NCBI GenBank assembly: GCA_937891905.1
Contig: CALATT010000007.1
Coordinates: forward strand, 1 to 12,111
Direction: 5' to 3'
Source: an uncultured Bacteroidales bacterium
Lineage (GTDB): Bacteria > Bacteroidota > Bacteroidia > Bacteroidales > Paludibacteraceae
DNA length: 12,111 bases
Each line of letters starts with the position of its first letter. The first letter of the stretch is position 1. Below, in pieces: positions 1-6,720 of this stretch. The notes under the pieces were generated by a model that saw nothing but the letters and a program-made list of their open reading frames with translations, made no database searches and was not told the DNA's origin. The translations under genes and the position numbers were made by a program.

Positions 1-7
1 CAAACAC

Positions 8-13
8 TAATAA
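8..13 (+). other. Possible end of an upstream gene (tandem TAATAA)
   Basis: The first 29 bases hold two in-frame stop codons (TAA TAA) just before the ribosome binding site of the sheath gene. They could be the end of an upstream reading frame. In PBSX-like clusters a short gene usually sits directly before the sheath gene, but only a few codons would lie inside the window, so the product cannot be identified. Confidence 0.25.
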
Positions 14-29
14 AAAGGAGTGAAGTATT

Positions 30-1391
30 ATGCCTGCTGGCGGTACCTGGACTGTCCAGAACAAAGTAAGACCTGGCGCATATATCAACTTCGTGGCCGT
101 GCCTAAGGCTATTGGCACTATCGGTGAACGGGGTACCGTCGCCGTTGGTATGCCGATGACCTGGGGACCTGCGGGTGAGCTTATTCACCTCAATGGTGAT
201 GAACTGCTGAACGGCGCAAGCCTGGCAAAGGTGGGCGTCACTGCCGCGGACACGGAAGCATCCCTGCCCTATCGCGTCGCTCTCGCGGGCTGTTTCAACG
301 CTTTGCTGTTCCGCACAGATACGGGCGGTGCTAAAGCAAAGGCTGACATCCTGGCGAGTACGCTGTCTGTCACCGCAAAGTACGCTGGTACAACTGGTAA
401 CAAGATTACCGTTGTTACCCTGAAGGACAAGCCCGAAGTCGGCTCCTTCACCATTCAGGTGCTGATTGACCGTCTGTTGAAGGAATCCTTCATCGTTAAG
501 ACCATCGCAGAGCTGAGCGATATTGAGTCTGCATTTGTAGACTTTACCGTATCTAATCAGACTGCCGCTATTCCTGAAACTGCTGGAACTGCTCTTACCG
601 GAGGTACCAACGGTACTGTGGACAAGAATCAGTATCCCATCTTCTGGAATCTGTTGGATACCAAGAATTTTCAGTGCATCGCTATGTACGACACTGATCC
701 CACTATTCCTCCTCTGCTCAAGGCTAAGGTTCAGCTCTGGAGAGAGAGCCGAGGTAAGAAGGTTCAGGCTGTTGTGTACAACTACACGGCCGCCAACTAC
801 GAAGGCATTATCAGTGTCAACCAGGGTTTCAAGACCTCCACTGAAATTGTCGATACTACGCTGTTCCCTGTGTGGGTTGCGTCTATGACCGCTGGTGCTC
901 AGGTGAACCAGAGCCTGACTGCCGCTGTCGTGGAAGACGGCGTAGAGATCATCGATCCTATCCCTGAAGACGAAATCGAAGACGCTCTTAACATCGGCCG
1001 CTTCGTGCTCTCTTACAGACAGGACGGCGCTGTATGCGTGGAGAAGGACATCAACACCCTTCACACCTTCACCGTTGATAAGAACTATGCGTTCTCCAAG
1101 AACCGTGTTATTCGCTGTCTGGATGAGATCGGCAACACCGTTGCACTCGTCTTCAATCGTAACTACGCAGGTAAGGTTGACAACAACAACATCGGCCGTA
1201 ACCAGTTCAAGACGGAGGTTATCTCCCTCATGGACACCATGGTCGGCATCAGTGCTATTCAGAATTTTGATGGCGCGGCTGACATCACTGTTCTGCCTGG
1301 TGAGGCTGTTGATGCTGTTGTAGTTGATCTCGCTGTTCAGCCCGTTGACAGCATGGAGAAGCTTTACATGACTGTCAATGTAAACGCTTAA
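30..1391 (+). CDS. Contractile tail sheath protein (XkdK-like)
   Basis: This 453-residue protein is called as the tail sheath subunit, which polymerises around the tube and contracts to drive it through the host envelope. Seen: the N-terminus (MPAGGTWTVQNKVRPGAYIN) has the 'RPGAYINF' opening common in PBSX-type sheaths. A glycine-rich 'TGGTNGT' segment lies near residue 190. The C-terminal part (about 350-453) has the conserved sheath-type 'VIRCLDEI', 'NRNYAGKVDNN' and 'GRNQFKTEVISLMDTM' stretch. The length is close to that of PBSX XkdK (about 466). The ATG at 30 is preceded by AAGGAG at good spacing, and the tube gene follows after 16 bases, the usual sheath-tube order. Codon choice is rich in GC-ending codons, as expected for an abundant protein. 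The family is confident; the link to XkdK is from recognition, not alignment. Confidence 0.93.
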   Translation: MPAGGTWTVQNKVRPGAYINFVAVPKAIGTIGERGTVAVGMPMTWGPAGELIHLNGDELLNGASLAKVGVTAADTEASLPYRVALAGCFNALLFRTDTGGAKAKADILASTLSVTAKYAGTTGNKITVVTLKDKPEVGSFTIQVLIDRLLKESFIVKTIAELSDIESAFVDFTVSNQTAAIPETAGTALTGGTNGTVDKNQYPIFWNLLDTKNFQCIAMYDTDPTIPPLLKAKVQLWRESRGKKVQAVVYNYTAANYEGIISVNQGFKTSTEIVDTTLFPVWVASMTAGAQVNQSLTAAVVEDGVEIIDPIPEDEIEDALNIGRFVLSYRQDGAVCVEKDINTLHTFTVDKNYAFSKNRVIRCLDEIGNTVALVFNRNYAGKVDNNNIGRNQFKTEVISLMDTMVGISAIQNFDGAADITVLPGEAVDAVVVDLAVQPVDSMEKLYMTVNVNA

Positions 1392-1407
1392 GAAAGGAGT
1401 GTAAGAT

Positions 1408-1890
1408 ATGTCTTATTTGAAAGCTGGCGATACTATCTCCGGTCAGGAGGCAGTTGCCACCATGCTCGTTCGTAACGCTGACGGCACCACTTCTGTGGAG
1501 CAGATGTTCTGGGCCAAGAATCTGGAGGCTAAGGCGGTCATCAACAAGACTGAGGTTCGCACTCTCGGTAAGCGCGGTGCTCAGAACAAGCCTACGGGCT
1601 GGTCTGGCACTGGTAACATGACGATCTACTATGTGACTTCGCTGTTCCGTCGCATGGCGCTTCAGTATATCAAGACTGGCAGACCTGTGTACTTTGACAT
1701 CACAGTCACAAATGAAGATCCCGGCTCCACCATTGGTCCTCAGACCTCTGTCCTGAAAAACTGTTCCCTGGACTCTGTGATTCTCGCAAAGTTCGATGTT
1801 GAGACTGAGGTTCTGGACGAAAGTGTGGACTTCACCTTCGACGATGTCGATATCCTGGATGAGTTCCAGGCACCCGTGCTTAGCGGCTAA
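1408..1890 (+). CDS. Tail tube protein (XkdM-like)
   Basis: This 160-residue protein is called as the inner tail tube subunit, which stacks as hexameric rings inside the sheath. It has the usual length of XkdM-family tubes (about 145-165). Seen: the N-terminal 'MSYLKAGDTISGQEAVATM', then 'NGTTSVEQMFWAKNLEAKA'-type beta segments, 'KTEVRTLGKRGAQNKPTGW', and a 'GTGNMTIYYVTSLFRRMA' segment, an alternation of strands and turns typical of the family. The acidic C-terminus (about 130-160) contains 'VDFTFDDVDILDEFQ'. The ATG at 1408 follows an AAAGGAGTG ribosome binding site at 1393-1401. It lies 16 bases after the sheath stop and 32 bases before the chaperone gene, the standard order for this tail type. 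Confidence 0.93.
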   Translation: MSYLKAGDTISGQEAVATMLVRNADGTTSVEQMFWAKNLEAKAVINKTEVRTLGKRGAQNKPTGWSGTGNMTIYYVTSLFRRMALQYIKTGRPVYFDITVTNEDPGSTIGPQTSVLKNCSLDSVILAKFDVETEVLDESVDFTFDDVDILDEFQAPVLSG

Positions 1891-1922
1891 TTTATAACAT
1901 TCAAAATAGGAGGAAATGTACA

Positions 1923-2336
1923 ATGAATGCTCTTCAACAGTTTCTGCTCGATTCCAATGTAAAGGACATGAAAAAGGTGATTAACCTGGGTGGTCGTCTT
2001 GCTGACCACCCGATCACCATTCGCGCTCTGGAAGGCGACAAATATAACACCTTCCAGCAGATGTGCATCGAAAACCCCAACAGCCCCAAGAAGCGTCGCT
2101 TCAACTCCAAGAAGTTTAACGAGCTGGTATGCATCGAGTGCCTGGCTGATCCCAGCATGAAGGATGCTGAGTTCCTGAGAGCAGCTCGTGAGCAGAAGGG
2201 TATCATGGATTCTACCGGCCTTCTGTATCACTGCTTCCTGGCTGGCGAAATCGCTGTCATTGCTGAACAGGCTCTGAAGTTGTCCGGCTTCGACCGCGAT
2301 GTGGACGAGGAAGTCGATGAAGTAAAAAACTCCTAA
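1923..2336 (+). CDS. Tail assembly chaperone, unshifted form (XkdN-like)
   Basis: This 137-residue protein matches the phage XkdN-like family of tail assembly chaperones, the counterpart of lambda gpG. They bind the tape measure protein and help the tube polymerise on it, and are absent from the mature tail. Seen: an N-terminal 'MNALQQFLLDSNVKDMKKVI', a 'GDKYNTFQQMCIEN' segment, 'RFNSKKFNELVCIECLADP', then helical segments with 'AREQKGIMDSTGLLYHCFLAGEI' character and an acidic tail 'DRDVDEEVDEVKNS'. The ATG at 1923 is served by AGGAGG at 1908-1913. The stop at 2334-2336 falls one codon after a slippery heptamer, so a fraction of ribosomes should make a longer protein (see 1923-2542). Placement between tube and tape measure is the conserved position. 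Confidence 0.9.
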   Translation: MNALQQFLLDSNVKDMKKVINLGGRLADHPITIRALEGDKYNTFQQMCIENPNSPKKRRFNSKKFNELVCIECLADPSMKDAEFLRAAREQKGIMDSTGLLYHCFLAGEIAVIAEQALKLSGFDRDVDEEVDEVKNS

Positions 2337-2542
2337 AAGAGAAGGATGGCGATACTTGGTACTGCTACTATGCAGTCATGAAGCTTCACTGGAAGCCTCA
2401 CGAGTTCGCCTTCCTTCCTCCTCAGGAGAGAGCCTTGATGTACGCTTTTATTAGAGAGCGTTGTCAAGAAGAGGAGAAACAGCGTAAGAAACTCGCATCA
2501 AAGAGTTCAGGCGGCGGTCGCCGCTCAGTTAGAAGGAGGTAG
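1923..2542 (+). CDS. Tail assembly chaperone, -1 frameshifted long form (gpGT-type)
   Basis: Reading 1923-2330 in the starting frame, slipping back one base at A_AAA_AAC (2324-2330), and continuing from CTC at 2330 gives an open frame of 70 further codons up to TAG at 2540-2542. The fusion is about 206 residues. The extension begins LLKEKDGDTWYCYYAVMK, includes 'HWKPHEFAFLPPQERALMY', then 'FIRERCQEEEKQRKK', and ends in a basic, glycine/serine-rich tail finishing RRR. It has no good start codon or ribosome binding site of its own, so translation through frameshifting is the simple reading. Established knowledge: long-tailed phages, including contractile ones, commonly make a G and a GT chaperone by frameshift in the gene just before the tape measure. 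The position and heptamer are seen directly; slippage itself is inferred. Confidence 0.87.
2324..2330 (+). promoter_or_regulatory. Programmed -1 ribosomal frameshift site (A AAA AAC)
   Basis: The heptamer AAAAAAC lies in the phase X_XXY_YYZ with codons GTA AAA AAC, and a zero-frame stop follows one sense codon later. After slippage both tRNAs re-pair on AAA AAA. A Shine-Dalgarno-like GAGGAAG (2307-2313) ends 10 bases upstream, a distance at which such elements stimulate -1 slippage in dnaX. I see no strong hairpin 5-9 bases downstream. The nearest candidate is a 5-bp stem at 2361-2376. Confidence 0.88.
2531..2539 (+). promoter_or_regulatory. Strong ribosome binding site of the tape measure gene, inside the chaperone extension
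   Basis: AGAAGGAGG at 2531-2539 is an extended Shine-Dalgarno sequence ending 10 bases before the ATG at 2550. The same bases are the last three codons (AGA AGG AGG, Arg-Arg-Arg) of the frameshifted chaperone. Ribosomes finishing the long chaperone therefore stop on top of the next gene's initiation signal, which may couple the two. Confidence 0.85.
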
Positions 2543-2549
2543 GCGTTAA

Positions 2550-5015
2550 ATGGCAAATATTAGAAATTCAATTTCAATGACTGACCGGATGACGCCTACC
2601 CTCCGGTCTATTTTGAAAGCCATGGACTCCATGATGGTGGTCATGAGAAACCTGGATAGAGCATCCAACAACGGTGTTCAGTCTAAGGCATATAAGCGAG
2701 CTGAAAAAGACATCAAGAGAGCTAATAACGAGCTCATAAAGATGCGGAACTACACACAGATGGCAGACGATGCCGCAACCAAGGCCGCCAAGAGCTATAA
2801 CAAGCTGAGCGCGGCGGCTGGTTCTGTGGGTAAAGGGCTGGGTTCGATAGGTACATCTGCGTCTGGCCTTGTTAGGGATCTCTACTATGGTGTGGAACTC
2901 GCAGAGAGAATCGCTAAGTCCGTTGGAAAAATTATGACCACATCAGACACAGCTCGTTCTCAAGTAGCGAGACTGGGTCTATATAATACTTCCAGCTATT
3001 CTAATGAAGAACTTTACGGTCAGGTATTTGCTACAGCGATGGCTACTCGTTCTGATCTGACAGATACCGCAGACCTTGTCAATAAACTTCTTATCAGTGG
3101 TGTGTATACGGGTTCGAACGCTACTCGATCCGCAATCGGCACCGCGGGTATTATCAATAAAGCTCTAATCGCAGGTGGCGGCACAGCAGAGGAAAACCAG
3201 AGAGCTCTTAGACAGCTGACTCAAGGATTGGCCTCGGGTGCGCTACAGGGCGACGAACTTAGGTCCATAAGAGAGCAGACTCCCTACTTTGCACAGGTGT
3301 TGGCAGAAGGCCTTGCTCAAGTAGATGAAAGATTTGAAGGCATCGGCATAGGTGATCTGAAAGAGCTTGGCTCGCAAGGTGAGCTTACAGCTGATAGGAT
3401 CGTAAAGGCCATGTGGGCCATGCAGGATGAAATAACCGAAGACTTCGAAGCCATGCCTAAAACATTTGGCCAGGCTATGACCTCTCTGGGCAACATATGG
3501 GAGTATTTCTTATTCTTGCTCAGCAGTTCGGACGGCCCTCTGGGCAAGATAAACGACCGGCTGTGGCAGTTTGTCGATTATCTTCAGAGTCCTCAAGGAT
3601 TGGAACTCCTGGAAACTGTCGCCATCGGCATTAACGCCATAACCACCGCCCTATCCTGGGTTATGGGAGCAGTAGGTGATTTTGTTGTATACCTACAGGA
3701 GAACGCTCCTGTTGCACAAGCTATATTCGTGGCCCTCGGCACTGTAGCTGTAGCCGCTGGTATAAGTACCGCTATCGCATGGATACAAGCTTACTGGCCT
3801 ATCCTTTTAGTAGCCGCCGCTGTAGGCATTGTAGCCTACGCATTCTTAGATGCTGGATATGCCGCGGATGAGTTTGTAGGCGGCCTGGTAGGCGGAATCT
3901 ACTGGGTAATCGCTGCCATTTGGGATTTGATTGTCTGGATTGGCATCATAGTATTGTGGCTAGGTATCGTACTTGGTGTGGGTTTGGTTACTCTGAGTGC
4001 GATCTTGATTGAAGCTGTTCTACTGGTGATAGGTGCCTGTATGTGGGTTGGATCTGCAATACTTCAGGCTCTCATATGGATTGGTGCTATAATACTGCTC
4101 GCCGTCCAGGGTGTGGTGCAGTTGGTTATATGGGCTGTGATGGCTATAATCACTGTAATCTGGTTTATCCTGGTAGTCGTCAAAACCGTATTTCTTCTCA
4201 TAGAGGGCGTTATTAGAGGAGTTATAGTTGGTATAGTCGGACTGTTTTACGGCTTAGCGCAAACGGTTCTAGGCATAATGAATCTGATAGCTCAGGGTAT
4301 TGATGCAGTATTTGGTTCAGAACTATCTGTAGCTGTCTCCGAGTGGCAAGGCTCCTTAGAGGGCTCCTTCACAAAATTTGTTGAAGAACAAGGGCCTCAG
4401 ATAGTAGGCGACAAGATAGGCGATGAATGGGATAAGTTTGGATCCGGCGTTGCTGATATGTTCGCAAGCGATATCAATCTTTACGATGAGATGGATAATC
4501 TCGTGAATGGCACCAGCGACTTGAGCAAAGGACTGTACGACGCAACTCTAGCAGGCGACGAGGCTATATACGGAGCCATGGAAGGTGTCTGGAACTGGAC
4601 AGAAGGAGCCAATGAGGACATGATCATGTTCGGTCTTGACGGAACCTCCTGGATGTCTGAGGGTCTACTCAATCTAGACGATGCATATAACAGCGGATAC
4701 GGTACGGGCTCTGGTATTGTAGACGCAATAGGTGATATAGCATTAGGTTCAGGGTATTCCTTATTTGACCCCAATGAGGTTGAAGTAAGTGGCGGATACC
4801 TGGATGGCATCAACAGCGATGTAGATATCAGTGACGAAGATCTTCAGCTTCTTAGAGACATGGCGGCAAGAGACTATCTGCTTCAGTTGCAGGCAATCAC
4901 ACCTGTCGCAAATGTAACCTTCGGAGATGTAAGAGAAACCGCTGATGTAAATAAGATCGTTGAAGTGATTGAAGAGATGGTAGAAGAGCAGATGGCTACC
5001 TCGCTCGTAAGTTAA
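2550..5015 (+). CDS. Tail tape measure protein (XkdO-like)
   Basis: This 821-residue protein is called as the tape measure, which sets tail length and occupies the tube lumen before DNA or effector passage. Seen: an N-terminal region with a charged, coil-prone helix (about 45-85); a tape-measure N-terminal domain (about 105-320) with 'TTSDTARSQVARLGLYN', 'TQGLASGALQGDELRSIREQ' and 'MPKTFGQAMTSLGNIW'; a very long hydrophobic, tryptophan-rich stretch (about 389-590); an acidic C-terminal part; and the end 'NVTFGDVRETADVNKIVEVI', which I recognise from PBSX-like tape measures. Its position directly after the frameshifted chaperone is diagnostic. By the general rule of about 0.15 nm per residue the tail would be roughly 120 nm. 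No peptidase or lysozyme domain is obvious. Confidence 0.93.
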   Translation: MANIRNSISMTDRMTPTLRSILKAMDSMMVVMRNLDRASNNGVQSKAYKRAEKDIKRANNELIKMRNYTQMADDAATKAAKSYNKLSAAAGSVGKGLGSIGTSASGLVRDLYYGVELAERIAKSVGKIMTTSDTARSQVARLGLYNTSSYSNEELYGQVFATAMATRSDLTDTADLVNKLLISGVYTGSNATRSAIGTAGIINKALIAGGGTAEENQRALRQLTQGLASGALQGDELRSIREQTPYFAQVLAEGLAQVDERFEGIGIGDLKELGSQGELTADRIVKAMWAMQDEITEDFEAMPKTFGQAMTSLGNIWEYFLFLLSSSDGPLGKINDRLWQFVDYLQSPQGLELLETVAIGINAITTALSWVMGAVGDFVVYLQENAPVAQAIFVALGTVAVAAGISTAIAWIQAYWPILLVAAAVGIVAYAFLDAGYAADEFVGGLVGGIYWVIAAIWDLIVWIGIIVLWLGIVLGVGLVTLSAILIEAVLLVIGACMWVGSAILQALIWIGAIILLAVQGVVQLVIWAVMAIITVIWFILVVVKTVFLLIEGVIRGVIVGIVGLFYGLAQTVLGIMNLIAQGIDAVFGSELSVAVSEWQGSLEGSFTKFVEEQGPQIVGDKIGDEWDKFGSGVADMFASDINLYDEMDNLVNGTSDLSKGLYDATLAGDEAIYGAMEGVWNWTEGANEDMIMFGLDGTSWMSEGLLNLDDAYNSGYGTGSGIVDAIGDIALGSGYSLFDPNEVEVSGGYLDGINSDVDISDEDLQLLRDMAARDYLLQLQAITPVANVTFGDVRETADVNKIVEVIEEMVEEQMATSLVS

Positions 5016-5033
5016 GATAATAGGAGGGTTGAC

Positions 5034-5285
5034 ATGGATATTGGAATTTTTATCGAATATGATAACCGGGTTGTTCAGTTCCCTGTCAACCCTGAAAAAT
5101 TCGCCGTTAAAACAAGCGGCAGTAATGAGACTACAGAAATAATCGCTCTTGGCGAGATTGTAATTCCAAGAAAGAAGAAATTGTCTGGGATTGTTTCTTC
5201 CCGTTCGAGGAGTGGTACCCCGCGATTCGCACTAAGGGGTCTTTCCAGTCTGCAAAATTTTATTTGGACTTTATCAATAAGATAA
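5034..5285 (+). CDS. XkdP-like tail/baseplate protein, N-terminal part (gene split by a -1 shift)
   Basis: The ATG at 5034 follows AGGAGG. The first 50 or so residues ('VVQFPVNPEKFAVKT', 'TTEIIALGEIVIPRKKKLS') match the start of XkdP-family proteins, which have PVNPE and LGEI motifs. After 'KKKLS' the reading becomes arginine/serine-rich and unlike the family, ending at TAA 5285. The continuation expected for the family (WDCFFPFEEWYPAIRTKGSF) is present in the -1 frame from about 5186. The real gene is therefore probably 5034-5734, about 233 residues when joined, close to the length of PBSX XkdP. The last ~30 residues of this fragment are probably not native. A true lesion, a sequencing or assembly error, or recoding are all possible. 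Confidence 0.8.
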   Translation: MDIGIFIEYDNRVVQFPVNPEKFAVKTSGSNETTEIIALGEIVIPRKKKLSGIVSSRSRSGTPRFALRGLSSLQNFIWTLSIR

Positions 5286-5734
5286 GGGATGACTGCAAAC
5301 CTTGCCACCTGACGGTTACAGGCATTGGGTTCGATGACGATGTGGTTATAGAGTCTTTTGATTACTACCATCAGGCAGGAGATCATGAGGACACCTACTA
5401 CAGCATAAGTCTGAAAAGCTATAGACCTTACACGGTCTCTGTTGTGTCCAAAACTGATATAACCAACCAGTTGAAAAAGTCCTCTGCATTGGGCTCTGTT
5501 TCTTCTAACTCGGCTGTATCTCCTAAGCCTACAGAAATCACAATCGGATGCGATGTGATACTTAATGGACGAGTTCATAGAAATAGCTCTGGAGCCAAGC
5601 CCGGTAAGACCTTTACCAACTACAAAGGTAAGGTTAATCTTATAAATAAAAAGGGCAGTCACCCTTATCATGTTACCACTCCTTCTGGAGGCTATCTAGG
5701 GTGGGTAACTAAAGAAAGCGTGGTGCTCGCATGA
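5264..5734 (+). CDS. XkdP-like protein, C-terminal part with SH3-like end (split gene)
   Basis: The -1 frame is open from 5129 to TGA 5734 and carries the rest of the XkdP-like protein. In order it has 'WDCFFPFEEWYP' (from 5186), 'KFYLDFINKIRDDCKPCHLTV', then 'IESFDYYHQAGDHEDTYYSI', a family-typical segment. After a serine-rich linker comes a C-terminal domain (about the last 65 residues) with 'NSSGAKPGKTF', 'KGSHPYHV' and 'GGYLGWVTKESV'. I read this as a bacterial SH3-like fold in the place where PBSX XkdP carries a LysM motif. The only start in this frame near 5264 is a TTG inside conserved sequence with no ribosome binding site, so it is more likely a continuation than a separate gene. Its end overlaps the hub gene by ATGA. 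Confidence 0.78.
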   Translation: MDFINKIRDDCKPCHLTVTGIGFDDDVVIESFDYYHQAGDHEDTYYSISLKSYRPYTVSVVSKTDITNQLKKSSALGSVSSNSAVSPKPTEITIGCDVILNGRVHRNSSGAKPGKTFTNYKGKVNLINKKGSHPYHVTTPSGGYLGWVTKESVVLA

Positions 5735-6720
5735 AGCTGACAACTCATATCTACGATAATCGAAACGGTGTCACATTCGATGTGTCTGAGGTTGTGTCAG
5801 ATATGACGATTACCACCTACTTGGAGGACAATCCGGGTAAGTTGGAATTCACCGTTCTGGCAACTAACCCATTGACATTTGCAGAAGGTGCCACCGTTTC
5901 TGTTGTACTTGATGGGTACAATATGTTCAAGGGATTTGTATTCAAGAAGTCCCACACAGAGAAAGCCGACGAAGTCAAGGTAACCTGTTATGACCAGTTG
6001 AGGTACCTGAAAAATAAAGATTCCAGAGTATTCGAGAATGTAACCAGTAGTCAGATATTTGAACAGCTATGTAAAGACTTTGTTTTGAAGTACAGGACTG
6101 TGGATGCTAGTTCGTATATTTGCGCCCCTAGATCTGAAGATGCCACCTCGCTCTACGACATGATCAAGAACGCATTGGACAATACCCTTGCAAATACCGG
6201 AAACTGGTACTTCATCAGAGACAATTTTGGAACTCTCGAACACCTCCACATTTCGTCCTGTGTACGGCCCGAAGTCCTGGGTGACAAATCGTTCGTCACT
6301 GGGTTTGATTACGAAACATCCATTGACAGTGATGTGTACAACCAGATTAAATTGTATCGAGATAATCAGGACACCGGTAAGCGTGAAGTGTTCATCGTAA
6401 ATGACACCGTTAATGGCGGTGAGAAGATTAGACGATGGGGCATATTACAGTTATACGAGAAGATAGACGAAAACTACAACATCGCGCAGATAGAGTCTAG
6501 AGCGCTTCAGATGTTGAAATACTACTGCAACACTCGCCAGAGCTTGAAGCTAAAGTGCCTCGGGATAAAAGAGTTCTTTGCAGGCTGCATCTTCAAATGT
6601 AAGATCGCGGAATTAGGAGACATCTCACTAAATAGCTATCTTCTCGTAACTGAGTGTACCCACAAATTCTCTAATGAGAAGCACACAATGGATATAAAGA
6701 CGGAGGTGGTAAGAGTATGA
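5731..6720 (+). CDS. Baseplate hub protein (XkdQ-like, gp27/gpD-type)
   Basis: This 329-residue protein is called as the central baseplate hub that joins tube and spike. Seen: the N-terminal 'MKLTTHIYDNRNGVTFDVSE' followed by beta-rich 'TITTYLEDNPGKLEFTVLAT', 'GATVSVVLDGYNMFKGFVFKK' and 'KVTCYDQLRYLKNKDSRVFEN', the pattern of XkdQ and of late control gene D-type hubs. A helical segment follows ('TSSQIFEQLCKDFVLKY'), then a second beta domain ending 'LVTECTHKFSNEKHTMDIKT', a typical family close. Length is in the XkdQ range (about 325). The ATG overlaps the stop of the XkdP-like gene (ATGA at 5731-5734). There is no strong Shine-Dalgarno, so re-initiation by coupling is likely. Its stop overlaps the next ATG in the same way. 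Confidence 0.9.
   Translation: MKLTTHIYDNRNGVTFDVSEVVSDMTITTYLEDNPGKLEFTVLATNPLTFAEGATVSVVLDGYNMFKGFVFKKSHTEKADEVKVTCYDQLRYLKNKDSRVFENVTSSQIFEQLCKDFVLKYRTVDASSYICAPRSEDATSLYDMIKNALDNTLANTGNWYFIRDNFGTLEHLHISSCVRPEVLGDKSFVTGFDYETSIDSDVYNQIKLYRDNQDTGKREVFIVNDTVNGGEKIRRWGILQLYEKIDENYNIAQIESRALQMLKYYCNTRQSLKLKCLGIKEFFAGCIFKCKIAELGDISLNSYLLVTECTHKFSNEKHTMDIKTEVVRV

Noticed and set aside
1375..1923. Long antisense open frame across the tube gene
   Set aside because: It lies fully opposite a well-recognised tube gene, its product resembles no family, and the whole operon runs on the + strand.
2361..2376. ACTGC/GCAGT hairpin as the stimulator of the chaperone frameshift
   Set aside because: Only 5 bp and about 30 bases from the heptamer, too far for the usual ribosome-pausing role; kept only as a possibility in the findings.
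5075..5671. Antisense open frame of about 198 codons across the XkdP-like gene
   Set aside because: It mirrors coding sequence recognisable on the + strand; no ribosome binding site or coherent protein features.
6188..6400. Small alternative-frame gene inside the hub gene
   Set aside because: It has no ribosome binding site and lies wholly within a recognised hub coding region in another frame.
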